NCBI GenBank assembly: GCA_045617725.1
Contig: JAZLJD010000047.1
Location: 1-64,000, forward strand
Direction: 5' to 3'
Source: JAZLJD01 sp045617725
Lineage (GTDB): Bacteria > Bacillota > Clostridia > Lachnospirales > Lachnospiraceae
Length of the DNA stretch: 64,000 nt
The position numbers and the translations under genes are program-made. How positions within the stretch are numbered: position 1 is the stretch's first letter; each line of letters begins with the position of its first letter. A model generated the notes under the pieces. It ran no database searches and had not been told where the DNA came from. It saw only the letters and a program-made list of their open reading frames with translations. Below are positions 26,832-35,548 of this stretch, in pieces.

Positions 26832-28025
26832 CTATATTGCATAGTATTCCGCAATTTTGGTGACTGCCTTAATGACGCTCTCCACGTCCGCATCGCTCAT
26901 GGCGTAGTAAAGCGGCAGGCTCATCATCTCGTTGTATAAGCTTTCGGCCTCGGGGCACAAGCCTCTTTGGTAACCGAGATGTTCATAGTAGGGATGCAGA
27001 TATACCGGAATGTAATGTACATTGCAGATTATATTTTCTGCTTCCATCGCCTTAAAAAAGGCCGCTCTGTCAATGGAAATATGTGCGGGATTCAGGCGCA
27101 GGATGTAAAGATGTCTCGTTGTATCCGACTCCGGAATTTCCTTCTGAACGGTGATTCCGGGCAGTTTTGAAAAAGCTTCATCGTATCGTGCCACAATCTC
27201 CTTACGACGCTTCGAAAAAGCCGGAAGCTTGTCAAGCTGGGAATTAAGCAGCGCAGCCTGAATATCCGTCATTCGATAGTTCGTGGAAAGAGCTACCTGC
27301 TCATAATACCAGGGGCCGTCCGGCTCTCTCTCCATCATGGAAGGATTCTTGGTAATACCGTGCGTACGGTAAATTAGAAGCTTTTTATAAAGTTCCTCGC
27401 TATTTGTGAGCACCGCACCGCCTTCTCCTGCTGTTACGGTCTTCACGGGATGGAAGGAAAAGGTCGTCATATCGGCAATGGAGCCGACATACTGTCCGTT
27501 ATATTTGGTCCCGATGGAATGTGCCGCATCTTCTATGAGAGTAATTCCCTTCTCATGGCACATGGACAAAAATTCCGAAAGCTCAACGGCCTGTCCCGTA
27601 TAATCAACGGCTACAACAGCCTTCGTTTTGTCCGTGATCTTCCTGCGTACTTCCTCGGGATTCAGGTTATAGGTATCCCGGCGGATATCCGCAAAAACAG
27701 GACGGGCTCCGCAGTATAAAGCGCAGTTGGCACTGGCGGCAAAGGTAATCGGAGTCGTAATCACTTCATCGCCCTCCGTAACGCCTGCTGCCAGACATGC
27801 AATGTGTAGTGCGGCGGTGCCGTTGCTGCACAATACGGCATAGCGGGCTCCCGTCAGCTCGCACAATCGCTTCTCAAGACGGTCAATCATGGGACCGCAG
27901 GTAATTGCCTCGCTGCGCAGCACCTCGCCGACCGCCTCTATATCCGCCTCATCGATATACTGATGTCCATAATATATTTTACTGTCTCTTACGGGCTTGC
28001 CGCCCTCTATAGCAGGTTTCTCCAT
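26832..28025 (-). CDS. pseC: UDP-4-amino-4,6-dideoxy-N-acetyl-L-altrosamine transaminase (PseC)
   Basis: A 397-residue DegT-family PLP aminotransferase. It has YGHQYIDEADIEAV, CSNGTAALHIA, TTPITFAASANCALY, VDYTGQ and FHPVKTVTAGEGG with the PLP lysine, a combination characteristic of PseC. It aminates C4 of the product of PseB, the second step of pseudaminic acid synthesis. It lies 10 bases after pseB. Confidence 0.93.
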   Translation of the reverse strand: MEKPAIEGGKPVRDSKIYYGHQYIDEADIEAVGEVLRSEAITCGPMIDRLEKRLCELTGARYAVLCSNGTAALHIACLAAGVTEGDEVITTPITFAASANCALYCGARPVFADIRRDTYNLNPEEVRRKITDKTKAVVAVDYTGQAVELSEFLSMCHEKGITLIEDAAHSIGTKYNGQYVGSIADMTTFSFHPVKTVTAGEGGAVLTNSEELYKKLLIYRTHGITKNPSMMEREPDGPWYYEQVALSTNYRMTDIQAALLNSQLDKLPAFSKRRKEIVARYDEAFSKLPGITVQKEIPESDTTRHLYILRLNPAHISIDRAAFFKAMEAENIICNVHYIPVYLHPYYEHLGYQRGLCPEAESLYNEMMSLPLYYAMSDADVESVIKAVTKIAEYYAI

Positions 28026-28035
28026 GATTTACATC

Positions 28036-29034
28036 CTAACCTTCAACACTCTTAAGTCTCTCTCTGATTTCATCGACGGACAGCCACCAGTCATTATTGC
28101 CGGAAGAATAGGAGAAGCCTTCCGGAACTTTCCGTCCTGTGGGCTTGGGACGACGGGATTCGGACCAAACCATCTGAGGATATACGATAAAGTGCTTGTC
28201 ATACTCGTAGGTCGTCATGGAATCCTCCACGGTAATCATGATTTCGTGGAGTTTCTCGCCTTCACGGATACCGATTTCAGGCATCTTGCAGCCGGGAAGC
28301 ATAGCCTCGGCAAGGTCCGTGATTTTGAAGGAAGGGATCTTGCTGATGAAAGTCTCACCGCCCACGGATTCCTCCAGTGCCTTGATTACAAGCTCAACGC
28401 CCTCGGTTAAGGAAATCCAAAAACGGGTCATGCGGTAATCGGTAATGGGAAGCTCGTTGCCACCCTTCTCGATGATATTGCGGAACACGGGAATGATACT
28501 GCCGCGGCTGCCTGCCACGTTGCCGTAGCGAACGATGGAGAAGCAGATGTCCTTGCTGCCCGCATAGGCATTGGCTGCAACGAACAGCTTGTCGGATACC
28601 ATCTTGGTAGCTCCGTACAGGTTAACGGGATTAACGGCCTTGTCGGTGGAAAGAGCCACAACCTTTTTAACGCCCATGTCCAAAGCGGCTTCGATGACAT
28701 TCTGTGCGCCGTGGATGTTCGTCTTAATGGCTTCATTCGGGTTGTATTCACAGGCCGGAACCTGCTTCATGGCTGCGGCGTGAATGATATAATCCACACC
28801 CTCCAGCGCTCTCTTGAATCGTTCGAGGTCTCTTACGTCACCAATGAAGAAACGGAGCTTGTCCTTATATTCCTTCATATCATTTGCCATGTTGAACTGC
28901 TTAAATTCGTCACGGGAGTAGATGATAATCTTTTTCGGATTGTAGTGTGTCAGCACGTACTTCGTGAAGCACTTGCCGAAGGATCCGGTTCCTCCTGTGA
29001 TCAGTATGGTCTTGCCGTCAATTACATTGCTCAT
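28036..29034 (-). CDS. pseB: UDP-N-acetylglucosamine 4,6-dehydratase, inverting (PseB)
   Basis: A 332-residue SDR enzyme. It has ITGGTGSFGKCFTKYVL, YSRDEFKQF, AAAMKQVPACEYNP, and LSTDKAVNPVNLYGATKM with the Asp-Lys and Tyr-x3-Lys residues of the inverting 4,6-dehydratases. It makes UDP-2-acetamido-2,6-dideoxy-L-arabino-4-hexulose from UDP-GlcNAc. It lies between pseG and pseC. The same product can feed other deoxy amino sugars, but PseC and PseG beside it favour the pseudaminic acid route. Confidence 0.95.
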   Translation of the reverse strand: MSNVIDGKTILITGGTGSFGKCFTKYVLTHYNPKKIIIYSRDEFKQFNMANDMKEYKDKLRFFIGDVRDLERFKRALEGVDYIIHAAAMKQVPACEYNPNEAIKTNIHGAQNVIEAALDMGVKKVVALSTDKAVNPVNLYGATKMVSDKLFVAANAYAGSKDICFSIVRYGNVAGSRGSIIPVFRNIIEKGGNELPITDYRMTRFWISLTEGVELVIKALEESVGGETFISKIPSFKITDLAEAMLPGCKMPEIGIREGEKLHEIMITVEDSMTTYEYDKHFIVYPQMVWSESRRPKPTGRKVPEGFSYSSGNNDWWLSVDEIRERLKSVEG

Positions 29035-29050
29035 AATTAATCTCCTGTTT

Positions 29051-30112
29051 TTAGATTTCTAATTCCTTTAAAAGCGCCCGGGCCAGGTTCATGGTGGAAC
29101 CGGGACCTATGAGGTCGCACATTGCGTTTTGGCACTGCCTGCGCCGCTTCGGGGATGCGGCCATTTCATCAAAAAGTTCCTCGATGCGGCCCTGCATTCC
29201 GTCACGTACATCTCCCGCATAAGGGATACAGCCCTTACGGTCAAAAGCCTCCACATTTCTGAGCTGATTATCTGCAAAAGAGAAGCTCACCGCCGGAGTC
29301 CGTGTCGCTGCCAGTTCGTAGAGCGTCGTACCGCCCGCCGTAACCGCCAGATCGCACTGTAGCATGTAACGCTCCAAATCAGATACGTTTAAAAGCACCT
29401 CCGTGTTGGGAAAATGATCTGCAATTTTCAAAAGTTCGTCATAATGTGTATTCAATGAGCCGGAAATAAAGATAAAATGTGTATCCGGATACCGTCCGGG
29501 CAGGGCATCGGCCAGATACAGGGAAACACCGTATCGATCGGTTCCGCCCGTCATAATCAGGGCCTTCTTAAGGCTCTCACCACCCGTATCACATCGCTTT
29601 CGTGCATCAAAGCCGTTCCCGCTTTCCGCAAAAAAGCAGGCTCGCAGCGGCGCGTAATCGCAGCCGAGCAGCAGCTTCGTGTGACGGTACTTACTGCGGT
29701 ACGGAAACGTATCGCTGTACGCGGAATAGTTCACAAGTACGTCGCAGGGGATATGCCAGGGTTCGGTTATCATGGGCATATCGTCTATATAGGCTACCCT
29801 CACAAGCTTCTTAAGGGCCTTTAGGTATTTGGGCGTCGCCATGTAGCTGTCCACCAAAAGGCCGGTCACGCCTTCGTCCGAAAGCACTTTCCTTAAAACC
29901 GGAAGTTCGCTCTCCATATCATCCCACTTTGTGTGGAGGCAGATCCGCCGGTACTGACGTGCGTCAATCAGGGCGCCGCTGTCATCGTCTGCCGTAATGA
30001 ACACTGTTTCTACCGAAAGTTTCCGAAGAGCATCTGCCAAAGCAAGACATCTCATAACATGGCCGGTTGCTATTGTTTTGTTCGCATCCGCGCGTATATA
30101 CAGTGTCCTCAT
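29051..30112 (-). CDS. pseG: UDP-2,4-diacetamido-2,4,6-trideoxy-L-altropyranose hydrolase (PseG)
   Basis: About 353 residues with the GT-B fold of PseG. It starts RTLYIRADANKTIATGHVMR, whose GH is the family's catalytic histidine, and has TGGTDRYG and VTAGGTTLYELAATRTP. It removes UDP to free 2,4-diacetamido-trideoxy-L-altrose. I chose the ATG at 30110-30112, where GGTAGGA precedes; the frame is open to 30217, but the extra 35 residues are hydrophobic, unlike the family, and would run through the promoter. It is the first gene of operon A. PseH, PseI and PseF are not in the window. Confidence 0.9.
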   Translation of the reverse strand: MRTLYIRADANKTIATGHVMRCLALADALRKLSVETVFITADDDSGALIDARQYRRICLHTKWDDMESELPVLRKVLSDEGVTGLLVDSYMATPKYLKALKKLVRVAYIDDMPMITEPWHIPCDVLVNYSAYSDTFPYRSKYRHTKLLLGCDYAPLRACFFAESGNGFDARKRCDTGGESLKKALIMTGGTDRYGVSLYLADALPGRYPDTHFIFISGSLNTHYDELLKIADHFPNTEVLLNVSDLERYMLQCDLAVTAGGTTLYELAATRTPAVSFSFADNQLRNVEAFDRKGCIPYAGDVRDGMQGRIEELFDEMAASPKRRRQCQNAMCDLIGPGSTMNLARALLKELEI

Positions 30113-30156
30113 TCCTACCCCTCTCCGTGTTATTTTATGAAGCGCATACACTGCTA

Positions 30157-30185
30157 AATATACCACAACATAAACATAAGTACAA
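30157..30185 (-). promoter_or_regulatory. Promoter of operon A (pseG onward)
   Basis: On the minus strand, TTGTAC (30180-30185), 17 bases, then TATATT (30157-30162), with a TG one base before the -10 making an extended -10. The predicted transcript starts near 30150, about 38 bases before pseG. It directly follows the terminator of operon B, which supports a new transcription unit here. The -35 box matches consensus at only three positions. Confidence 0.55.
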
Positions 30186-30206
30186 TCAAAGCAACAAAAA
30201 GCACAC

Positions 30207-30233
30207 AAAAAAAGCACTCAACCGAGTGCTTTT
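30207..30233 (-). terminator. Rho-independent terminator overlapping the flippase stop codon
   Basis: Ten-base perfect stem (30224-30233 with 30210-30219 on the minus strand), a four-base loop and a run of seven T. The last sense codons and the TGA (30218-30220) lie within the hairpin. It should end operon B. Confidence 0.85.
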
Positions 30234-31972
30234 CGTGTTTCCTGTAGGATTTTGCCATTCTCTACGCGATAAACCATGTCGCATTTTTCAATGGTCTGCA
30301 GGCGATGTGCAATGATAATCAATGTTTTCCGTCCCATGAAATGGTTGATGGAATCCATGATGGCCTTCTCCGTATCATTATCGAGAGCACTGGTCGCTTC
30401 GTCCAGAATGAGAACCTCCGGGTCGTGATACAGGGCACGTGCAATGCCGATTCGTTGTCTTTGGCCCCCGCTTATACGGATACCGCGCTCGCCGATGGTT
30501 GAGAAGATGCCCTCGGGCTGGCTTTCCACGAACTCCGTAAGCTGTGCTTCCTTGAGGCACTCAAGGACGCGTGCGTCATCAATTTCCTCCTCCGGTACGC
30601 CAAAAGCAACGTTGTGCCTGATATCGGAGTCCAAAAGGAAAATCATCTGGGGAATGTAGCCGATATTTAGGAGCCATTCCCGGTAATGTTCCTTCGTATC
30701 CACGCCGTCTGCAAGGATGCTTCCTTTTTCCGGGGCAAGGAGGCCCAAAAGGATGTCGACCACCGTGGTTTTTCCGGCTCCGCTTTCGCCGACGATGCCC
30801 ACGGAGGCACCCACGGGAATCCGCATTTCGGCATCACGGAAAATGTATTTTTCTGAGTTCGGATAGTGATAGGTAATGCCCGTAAGCAGAATCTCCTTCT
30901 GTACGGGAAGCTTCTCTTTGGCCACCAGGGCGTAGCTCATATCCGTATGCTGCGCATCGGTTTCGGTTACGAGATTGTCGGTTACGTTAAAGAAAAACGG
31001 TTCATTGAAGTTCATGCCCGTGAGCTGGTTGTTGATACGGCTCGCCGCCGGCAAAAGACGAACTGCCGCCACACCGAAGGCCGTAAGCATGGGAATCATA
31101 TTCTCCACTTCGGCACCGCGACCCACAAGGACCATGAGATAGGCGCTCATTCCGATAATGCAGACCGTCTCAATTAATAGCTTGGGCGTCGTGGAAAAGA
31201 GCTGGTAACGCTCCATTGCCTTGGCGTAGCCCTTTCCCTGCATGCGGTACTCGTTTACGAAATATTCCTCCCGGCCGGCTACCTTGATTTCCTTGATTCC
31301 GCCGATTGCCTGGGCAATCTTCTGGTATACCGCTGCTCCAAAGTCCTGGTTCTCCTTGCCGGTTCTGCGCATAATCGGCTTGATTACGCTCTTAATAAGG
31401 AGCACGGTGGCAAGAAGTAAAACCGCCACGGTAATCGTCATCACGGGGTCCTGCAGGAAGAGGAATGCCACTAAAATAACAGATGTTATGCATTCGGTTG
31501 CTATCTGCAAAACCGCCAGAATCAGGGCGTACATATTGGCAACGTCCGCCGTAATGCTGCGCTGCAGCACACCGGTTTCGGCATTCAGATAGAATTCGTA
31601 ATTGCGGCTTATGTAGTTTCGCATCAGCTTCTCGCTGGTGATGTACTGGTTTGTAAAAGTAAAGTGGAACAGGGATTTCTGCTGTATGAACAGGAAAATG
31701 TTCTTAAGGGCAAAAGCCAGCATCATAAGGCCCAGCATTTCCAGAGAGAAAACCTTGGTACTCGGGGCGTGCAGAATCTCATAAAGGATGCTCGCCCATT
31801 TGCTTTCCGAAATCGCCTCCGGGCTTAAGATTACCTCTACGACGGGAATCATGATTCCGACACTGGCAAGCTCTAAGGTAGCTCCGATAATCATCATGAT
31901 CACCAGCCCGAACATCTGTCGTTTTTGGCGCCCGTCCATTATTTTATTAATCTTTTTCAGGATTTTGAGCAT
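30218..31972 (-). CDS. PglK-like ABC transporter, second lipid-linked oligosaccharide flippase candidate
   Basis: A 584-residue ABC exporter half-molecule: membrane domain (about 1-330), then Walker A GESGAGKTT, signature ISGGQRQRIGIARAL and Walker B VLILDEATSALD. It has the same length and layout as the protein at 5098-6852, and the two share YPNSEKYIF/YPNTEKYIF at the start of the ATPase domain. It is the last gene of operon B, overlapping the fusion transferase by 16 bases. AAGGGGG precedes the ATG. The inferred role is flipping the operon B repeat unit. Confidence 0.88.
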   Translation of the reverse strand: MLKILKKINKIMDGRQKRQMFGLVIMMIIGATLELASVGIMIPVVEVILSPEAISESKWASILYEILHAPSTKVFSLEMLGLMMLAFALKNIFLFIQQKSLFHFTFTNQYITSEKLMRNYISRNYEFYLNAETGVLQRSITADVANMYALILAVLQIATECITSVILVAFLFLQDPVMTITVAVLLLATVLLIKSVIKPIMRRTGKENQDFGAAVYQKIAQAIGGIKEIKVAGREEYFVNEYRMQGKGYAKAMERYQLFSTTPKLLIETVCIIGMSAYLMVLVGRGAEVENMIPMLTAFGVAAVRLLPAASRINNQLTGMNFNEPFFFNVTDNLVTETDAQHTDMSYALVAKEKLPVQKEILLTGITYHYPNSEKYIFRDAEMRIPVGASVGIVGESGAGKTTVVDILLGLLAPEKGSILADGVDTKEHYREWLLNIGYIPQMIFLLDSDIRHNVAFGVPEEEIDDARVLECLKEAQLTEFVESQPEGIFSTIGERGIRISGGQRQRIGIARALYHDPEVLILDEATSALDNDTEKAIMDSINHFMGRKTLIIIAHRLQTIEKCDMVYRVENGKILQETRKALG

Positions 31973-34260
31973 GTTGTGTCCCCCTTGTTTTTGATCATGA
32001 ATGCATGCTTTTCGGGATTCTCGTAAGCATCCCAGAATGCAGGGCCCAGATTCAGTTTTTCATCGACAAAGCGGAGGGAATCCATCGCACTTGTGACAAT
32101 GGAAACGGCAAGGTCCACGTGAAGGCCGTCAAAGAAATTCAGCACTTCAATCGGGAAACGGCCACGCAATACAATCGCATCCCCGCAAAGCTCCTTATAA
32201 TCCACGTTGTCCGCGGGATGCGGCTTAATCACAAGAGCGTAATCACGGAAGTAACGTTCCTTAATGTCGAGGCACACCTGACGGCGTATATCCGGCGCAT
32301 CGCCCGGCCAGTTCTCGCTTAAAAACATGCCCACCTTCTGTCCCTTTTGGAAGGACTTAAGTTGCACGGCAATCTGCTCCGCATCCGCAATAAAGATTCG
32401 GACGATTTCCTTCTTTTGATTCTCGGAAAGACCCGCTTCCAAATCGCTCTTTTTAACGACACGGTAAACGGGACCGTCGTGCAAAAGCGTGCTGTCATCA
32501 TTCACTTCCATGTCCAATGCATATTTGGAATAGCCGTTTTGTATGAAAATCAAATTATGCTTAGACATCCATTTTTTGAGTGCGAAGTGTCCCTCGTTAT
32601 CCGCATGGGCCGCATCAAACACCTTCAGGCAGTTAAAGCCGTCCTCCATCGCATGGTAGGGAATATGAGTGGCATTCAGCACATACCCCACCGGATCGCT
32701 GTCGCAAAAAACAAAGACTTCCCTTCCCCGAAGATCCGAAAGCGGGAAATTCTGCGCTTTTGCATAAACCTTCGTGAAGATGATCCGTTGCAGAAGGTTC
32801 AAAAGGATATTCGAGCGCATTTTGTGGTACTTTTCCGCCTTGGGAAGGTCCGTATGCCGGACCTCGTGGAGAATCTCTGCCCCTCCCACATACGGCGATT
32901 CGTTCAACCTTTCAAGGATTTCGGTGAGGTTTTGAGACATGTCACTTAAGTAAAAATGGCAGTTCCCACGATTTATGCTCTCCCGCTTCATTTCATGAAG
33001 CAGGGCGATATATACATGATAAAAAGTATGACAGATGTAAACATTCTGCGGTGCCGAAAAGCCTTCCCGGGCAAAGCGGCCGGACTGTCCCATGGTCGTC
33101 TTCGCAAGATGCTTCCTGCATGGCTTAATGACAGGCGCCTTCGACAGAGGACCATCCTCATAGGCAGGAGCCGGCTCGTCTTTTAGTAAGCTTTCGCAAA
33201 AAGCAACCAGCCTTCGGGCTGCCACTTCCTCGTTCCAGGTATCACGGATGGTCTCATAGGCTCTAAGTCCCATCTCTTTAAGGCGATTATAATCACCCGC
33301 GATGCTTTCAAGGAATGAAAGGGCCTTTTTTGGTTTATGGGAAGGATATGCATAGCCGTTCACATTCTGACGTATGAGGTACGGTGCGGCACCGATCATG
33401 GAATCCGCAACCGGTATGCAGGCGGAGTTCATGGCTTCGTTCAGAACAGCACCCCACCCCTCTTCCCGATTCGAGGTAACAAGCAGTATATGGGACGAAA
33501 GCATTGCCTTTCGTATGTCCTCAGGCTTCGTATATCCGTGGAACGTAACTTCCTCCGTCAGTCCGTCGTCTGCGGTCGCCTGTCTGAGAGGCTCTTCCAG
33601 CGGGCCGCTTCCATAATAATCTAATCTGAATTTAACTTTCGATTCCTGAAGCCTTTTTGCAAGCCATAACGCCCTTTCAGGCTGCTTCCAATCTATCATT
33701 CTTCCCACCCAGATGAGTCTTAAACAATCCTCCGGTTTAGAAGAAAAAAGTTCCTCTTTTGTATAGGTATAGGTCTTTGGGAAATAGCCGAAACGATAGC
33801 GGCGGTTCTTATATGCGGAAAGAAGCGCAAAATCGGACGCCACATACCCGCCGGCACACAAAAGGCAGGTCCGTCCGTCATCGTTTATTCGATACGCTTT
33901 GTTTTTGGCACGGAGCCCGCGCGGGCTTACGGCCTTCCACTGACCGGTTTTATAGATACGTTCCGTATAACGCAGAACGAGCTTGCCGCTTTTGCAGAAA
34001 CGCTCCAAAAGGTCCTCGCGTTCGGCGCCGCCGTACAGAATGACATCGCTTTCCTCCAAAACGCGAAGTGCCTGTGCTTCGTCCTTAAGTAGGGAGCGCA
34101 CATAGGGGCGTTCCTTATCTTCCCAACCCATGGCCACACGTTCGGCTTCCATTTCCTGTGTCGTAATGACATGATAGGAATCTCCGAGCATGCCAAAAAG
34201 ACATTCCGACATGGGGAACTGGTGATGGTTCATGTAGTTGGTCACAAAGGTCAGTTTCAT
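31957..34260 (-). CDS. Fused GT4 glycosyltransferase - bacterial sialyltransferase-like protein
   Basis: A 767-residue two-domain protein. Residues 1-360 are a GT4 transferase (RLIWVGRMIDWKQPERAL near 181; EEGWGAVLNEAMNSACIP near 266). After a Pro/Lys-rich linker, residues 404-760 look like the GT52/GT38-type sialyltransferase fold: QNVYICHTFYHVYIALL at the start, EDG at 539-541 (D/E-D/E-G motif), KPHP at 679-682 (HP motif) and SIVTS at 720-724 (S-S/T motif). I infer a bifunctional enzyme whose second half uses a CMP-nonulosonate donor, possibly pseudaminic acid. The assignment rests on motifs only. It overlaps the next GT4 by 4 bases. Confidence 0.82.
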   Translation of the reverse strand: MKLTFVTNYMNHHQFPMSECLFGMLGDSYHVITTQEMEAERVAMGWEDKERPYVRSLLKDEAQALRVLEESDVILYGGAEREDLLERFCKSGKLVLRYTERIYKTGQWKAVSPRGLRAKNKAYRINDDGRTCLLCAGGYVASDFALLSAYKNRRYRFGYFPKTYTYTKEELFSSKPEDCLRLIWVGRMIDWKQPERALWLAKRLQESKVKFRLDYYGSGPLEEPLRQATADDGLTEEVTFHGYTKPEDIRKAMLSSHILLVTSNREEGWGAVLNEAMNSACIPVADSMIGAAPYLIRQNVNGYAYPSHKPKKALSFLESIAGDYNRLKEMGLRAYETIRDTWNEEVAARRLVAFCESLLKDEPAPAYEDGPLSKAPVIKPCRKHLAKTTMGQSGRFAREGFSAPQNVYICHTFYHVYIALLHEMKRESINRGNCHFYLSDMSQNLTEILERLNESPYVGGAEILHEVRHTDLPKAEKYHKMRSNILLNLLQRIIFTKVYAKAQNFPLSDLRGREVFVFCDSDPVGYVLNATHIPYHAMEDGFNCLKVFDAAHADNEGHFALKKWMSKHNLIFIQNGYSKYALDMEVNDDSTLLHDGPVYRVVKKSDLEAGLSENQKKEIVRIFIADAEQIAVQLKSFQKGQKVGMFLSENWPGDAPDIRRQVCLDIKERYFRDYALVIKPHPADNVDYKELCGDAIVLRGRFPIEVLNFFDGLHVDLAVSIVTSAMDSLRFVDEKLNLGPAFWDAYENPEKHAFMIKNKGDTTCSKS

Positions 34261-35537
34261 TCGCGTAACATTTCCTCGTAAATCTTCAATAGTGTTTCAC
34301 GGTTTCCTGTGGTGTCGTGATTCTTAAGGCCACGCTTATATGCCCGTTCCGTAAGGGCATCACGCTCGCTATCCTGCATATTCAGGGCCTTCAAAACGGC
34401 ATCCGATAAGGAAGCAATCGAAGCCTCATCCATGCTGAGCGGATCCAAAAGGATTCCTTCCTCCTCCGAAATCATGGACGGCACGCCTCCTACCCTGGAA
34501 GCTACCACCGGGCAACGAAGCAGCATGGCCTCGCCGATGGAATTTGGAGAATTCTCCACACTGGAGCAGAAAAGATACACGGAAGCCTTCTGATACTGCT
34601 CTCGCATCTCATCCGCACTAAGCATCCCCGTAAATACGACATGTCCCTTCAGATGGTTCCTGCGAATCAATTCCCGAAGGAAGGACGCATAGGAGCCACG
34701 CTTAATACGGTTCATAAGTCCGTCTGCTGTTTTTATGGGATCCCCACCGATATAGAGCACGGCGTCCGGGCGCTGCTTTATGATATGTTTCATGGCCGAC
34801 AGGGCAAAATGAGCACCCTTTAAAGGATAATTGCCCTGGCACAAAAAGATTCTTCCTTCTTCCCGTTTCACACCGGCTTTCGGTTCATAAAAGACGGAAC
34901 GGAGGCTTTCGTTTAACTTATGGTAGCTTAGTTTAGGATTAATCGCCAACGCGGTATTTTTGTCAAACTCGGTACGGCCGGTAACATGAACCGCCAGCGA
35001 AATCGCCTCGGCTTCATTCTCCGCACGGGCCATAATCTTTACCTTCTGCCAGGCAAGGTCGTCCATCTTGAGGCGGTCCCGAAAGGTTCGTCTTTTGATT
35101 ACTCGCTTCGGAAGTCCCGCATAATAGTGTTCCGCAATCGGTCCCATCATTCCCTGGAACCCGATTAAAACCTTTTTGGGATCCGGGCAGGCACGCATCA
35201 TGGCCAGCGTATGAGGAAACTCGGTTCCAAAGATATGAATAATATCCGGCTTAAAATCCGAAAGTATCCGCTGCATGATTGGTTCAAGTGCGGGATTATA
35301 AACCTCGGGTGCTGCCATATCCTCGTCAAAGGCATAGTACGTATACTTCCCGTCCTGTTTCTTTATGATTTCATCCTTCTTAAGGGAAAGAGGGAAAGCA
35401 CATCCGATTTCAAGATTCTCCGTTTCCGATAAGGAAGAAAAGAGAGCGCCCACCCAGCCCTCTTTTGCAAATACCTCCTTGGAATAAAGCGGTGCTGCTT
35501 GCGGTAATATGAAATTCATCAGCCACAGTACTTTCAT
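34257..35537 (-). CDS. Glycosyltransferase family 4
   Basis: About 426 residues. It begins MKVLWLMNFILPQAA and contains LCQGNYPLKGAHFALSAMKH (start of the nucleotide-sugar domain) and FCSSVENSPNSIGEAMLLRCP (E-x7-E). I chose the ATG at 35535-35537, which has AGGAG 5 bases upstream; the frame continues 15 bases further. It lies 11 bases after a GT2 gene and overlaps the fusion transferase by 4 bases. Specificity is unknown. Confidence 0.9.
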   Translation of the reverse strand: MKVLWLMNFILPQAAPLYSKEVFAKEGWVGALFSSLSETENLEIGCAFPLSLKKDEIIKKQDGKYTYYAFDEDMAAPEVYNPALEPIMQRILSDFKPDIIHIFGTEFPHTLAMMRACPDPKKVLIGFQGMMGPIAEHYYAGLPKRVIKRRTFRDRLKMDDLAWQKVKIMARAENEAEAISLAVHVTGRTEFDKNTALAINPKLSYHKLNESLRSVFYEPKAGVKREEGRIFLCQGNYPLKGAHFALSAMKHIIKQRPDAVLYIGGDPIKTADGLMNRIKRGSYASFLRELIRRNHLKGHVVFTGMLSADEMREQYQKASVYLFCSSVENSPNSIGEAMLLRCPVVASRVGGVPSMISEEEGILLDPLSMDEASIASLSDAVLKALNMQDSERDALTERAYKRGLKNHDTTGNRETLLKIYEEMLRE

Positions 35538-35548
35538 TCCGTCTCCTG

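Noticed and set aside
30113..30217. N-terminal extension of pseG by 35 residues
   Set aside because: It would read through the predicted promoter and abut the terminator, is hydrophobic and unlike the family; the ATG at 30110-30112 has a proper ribosome binding site.
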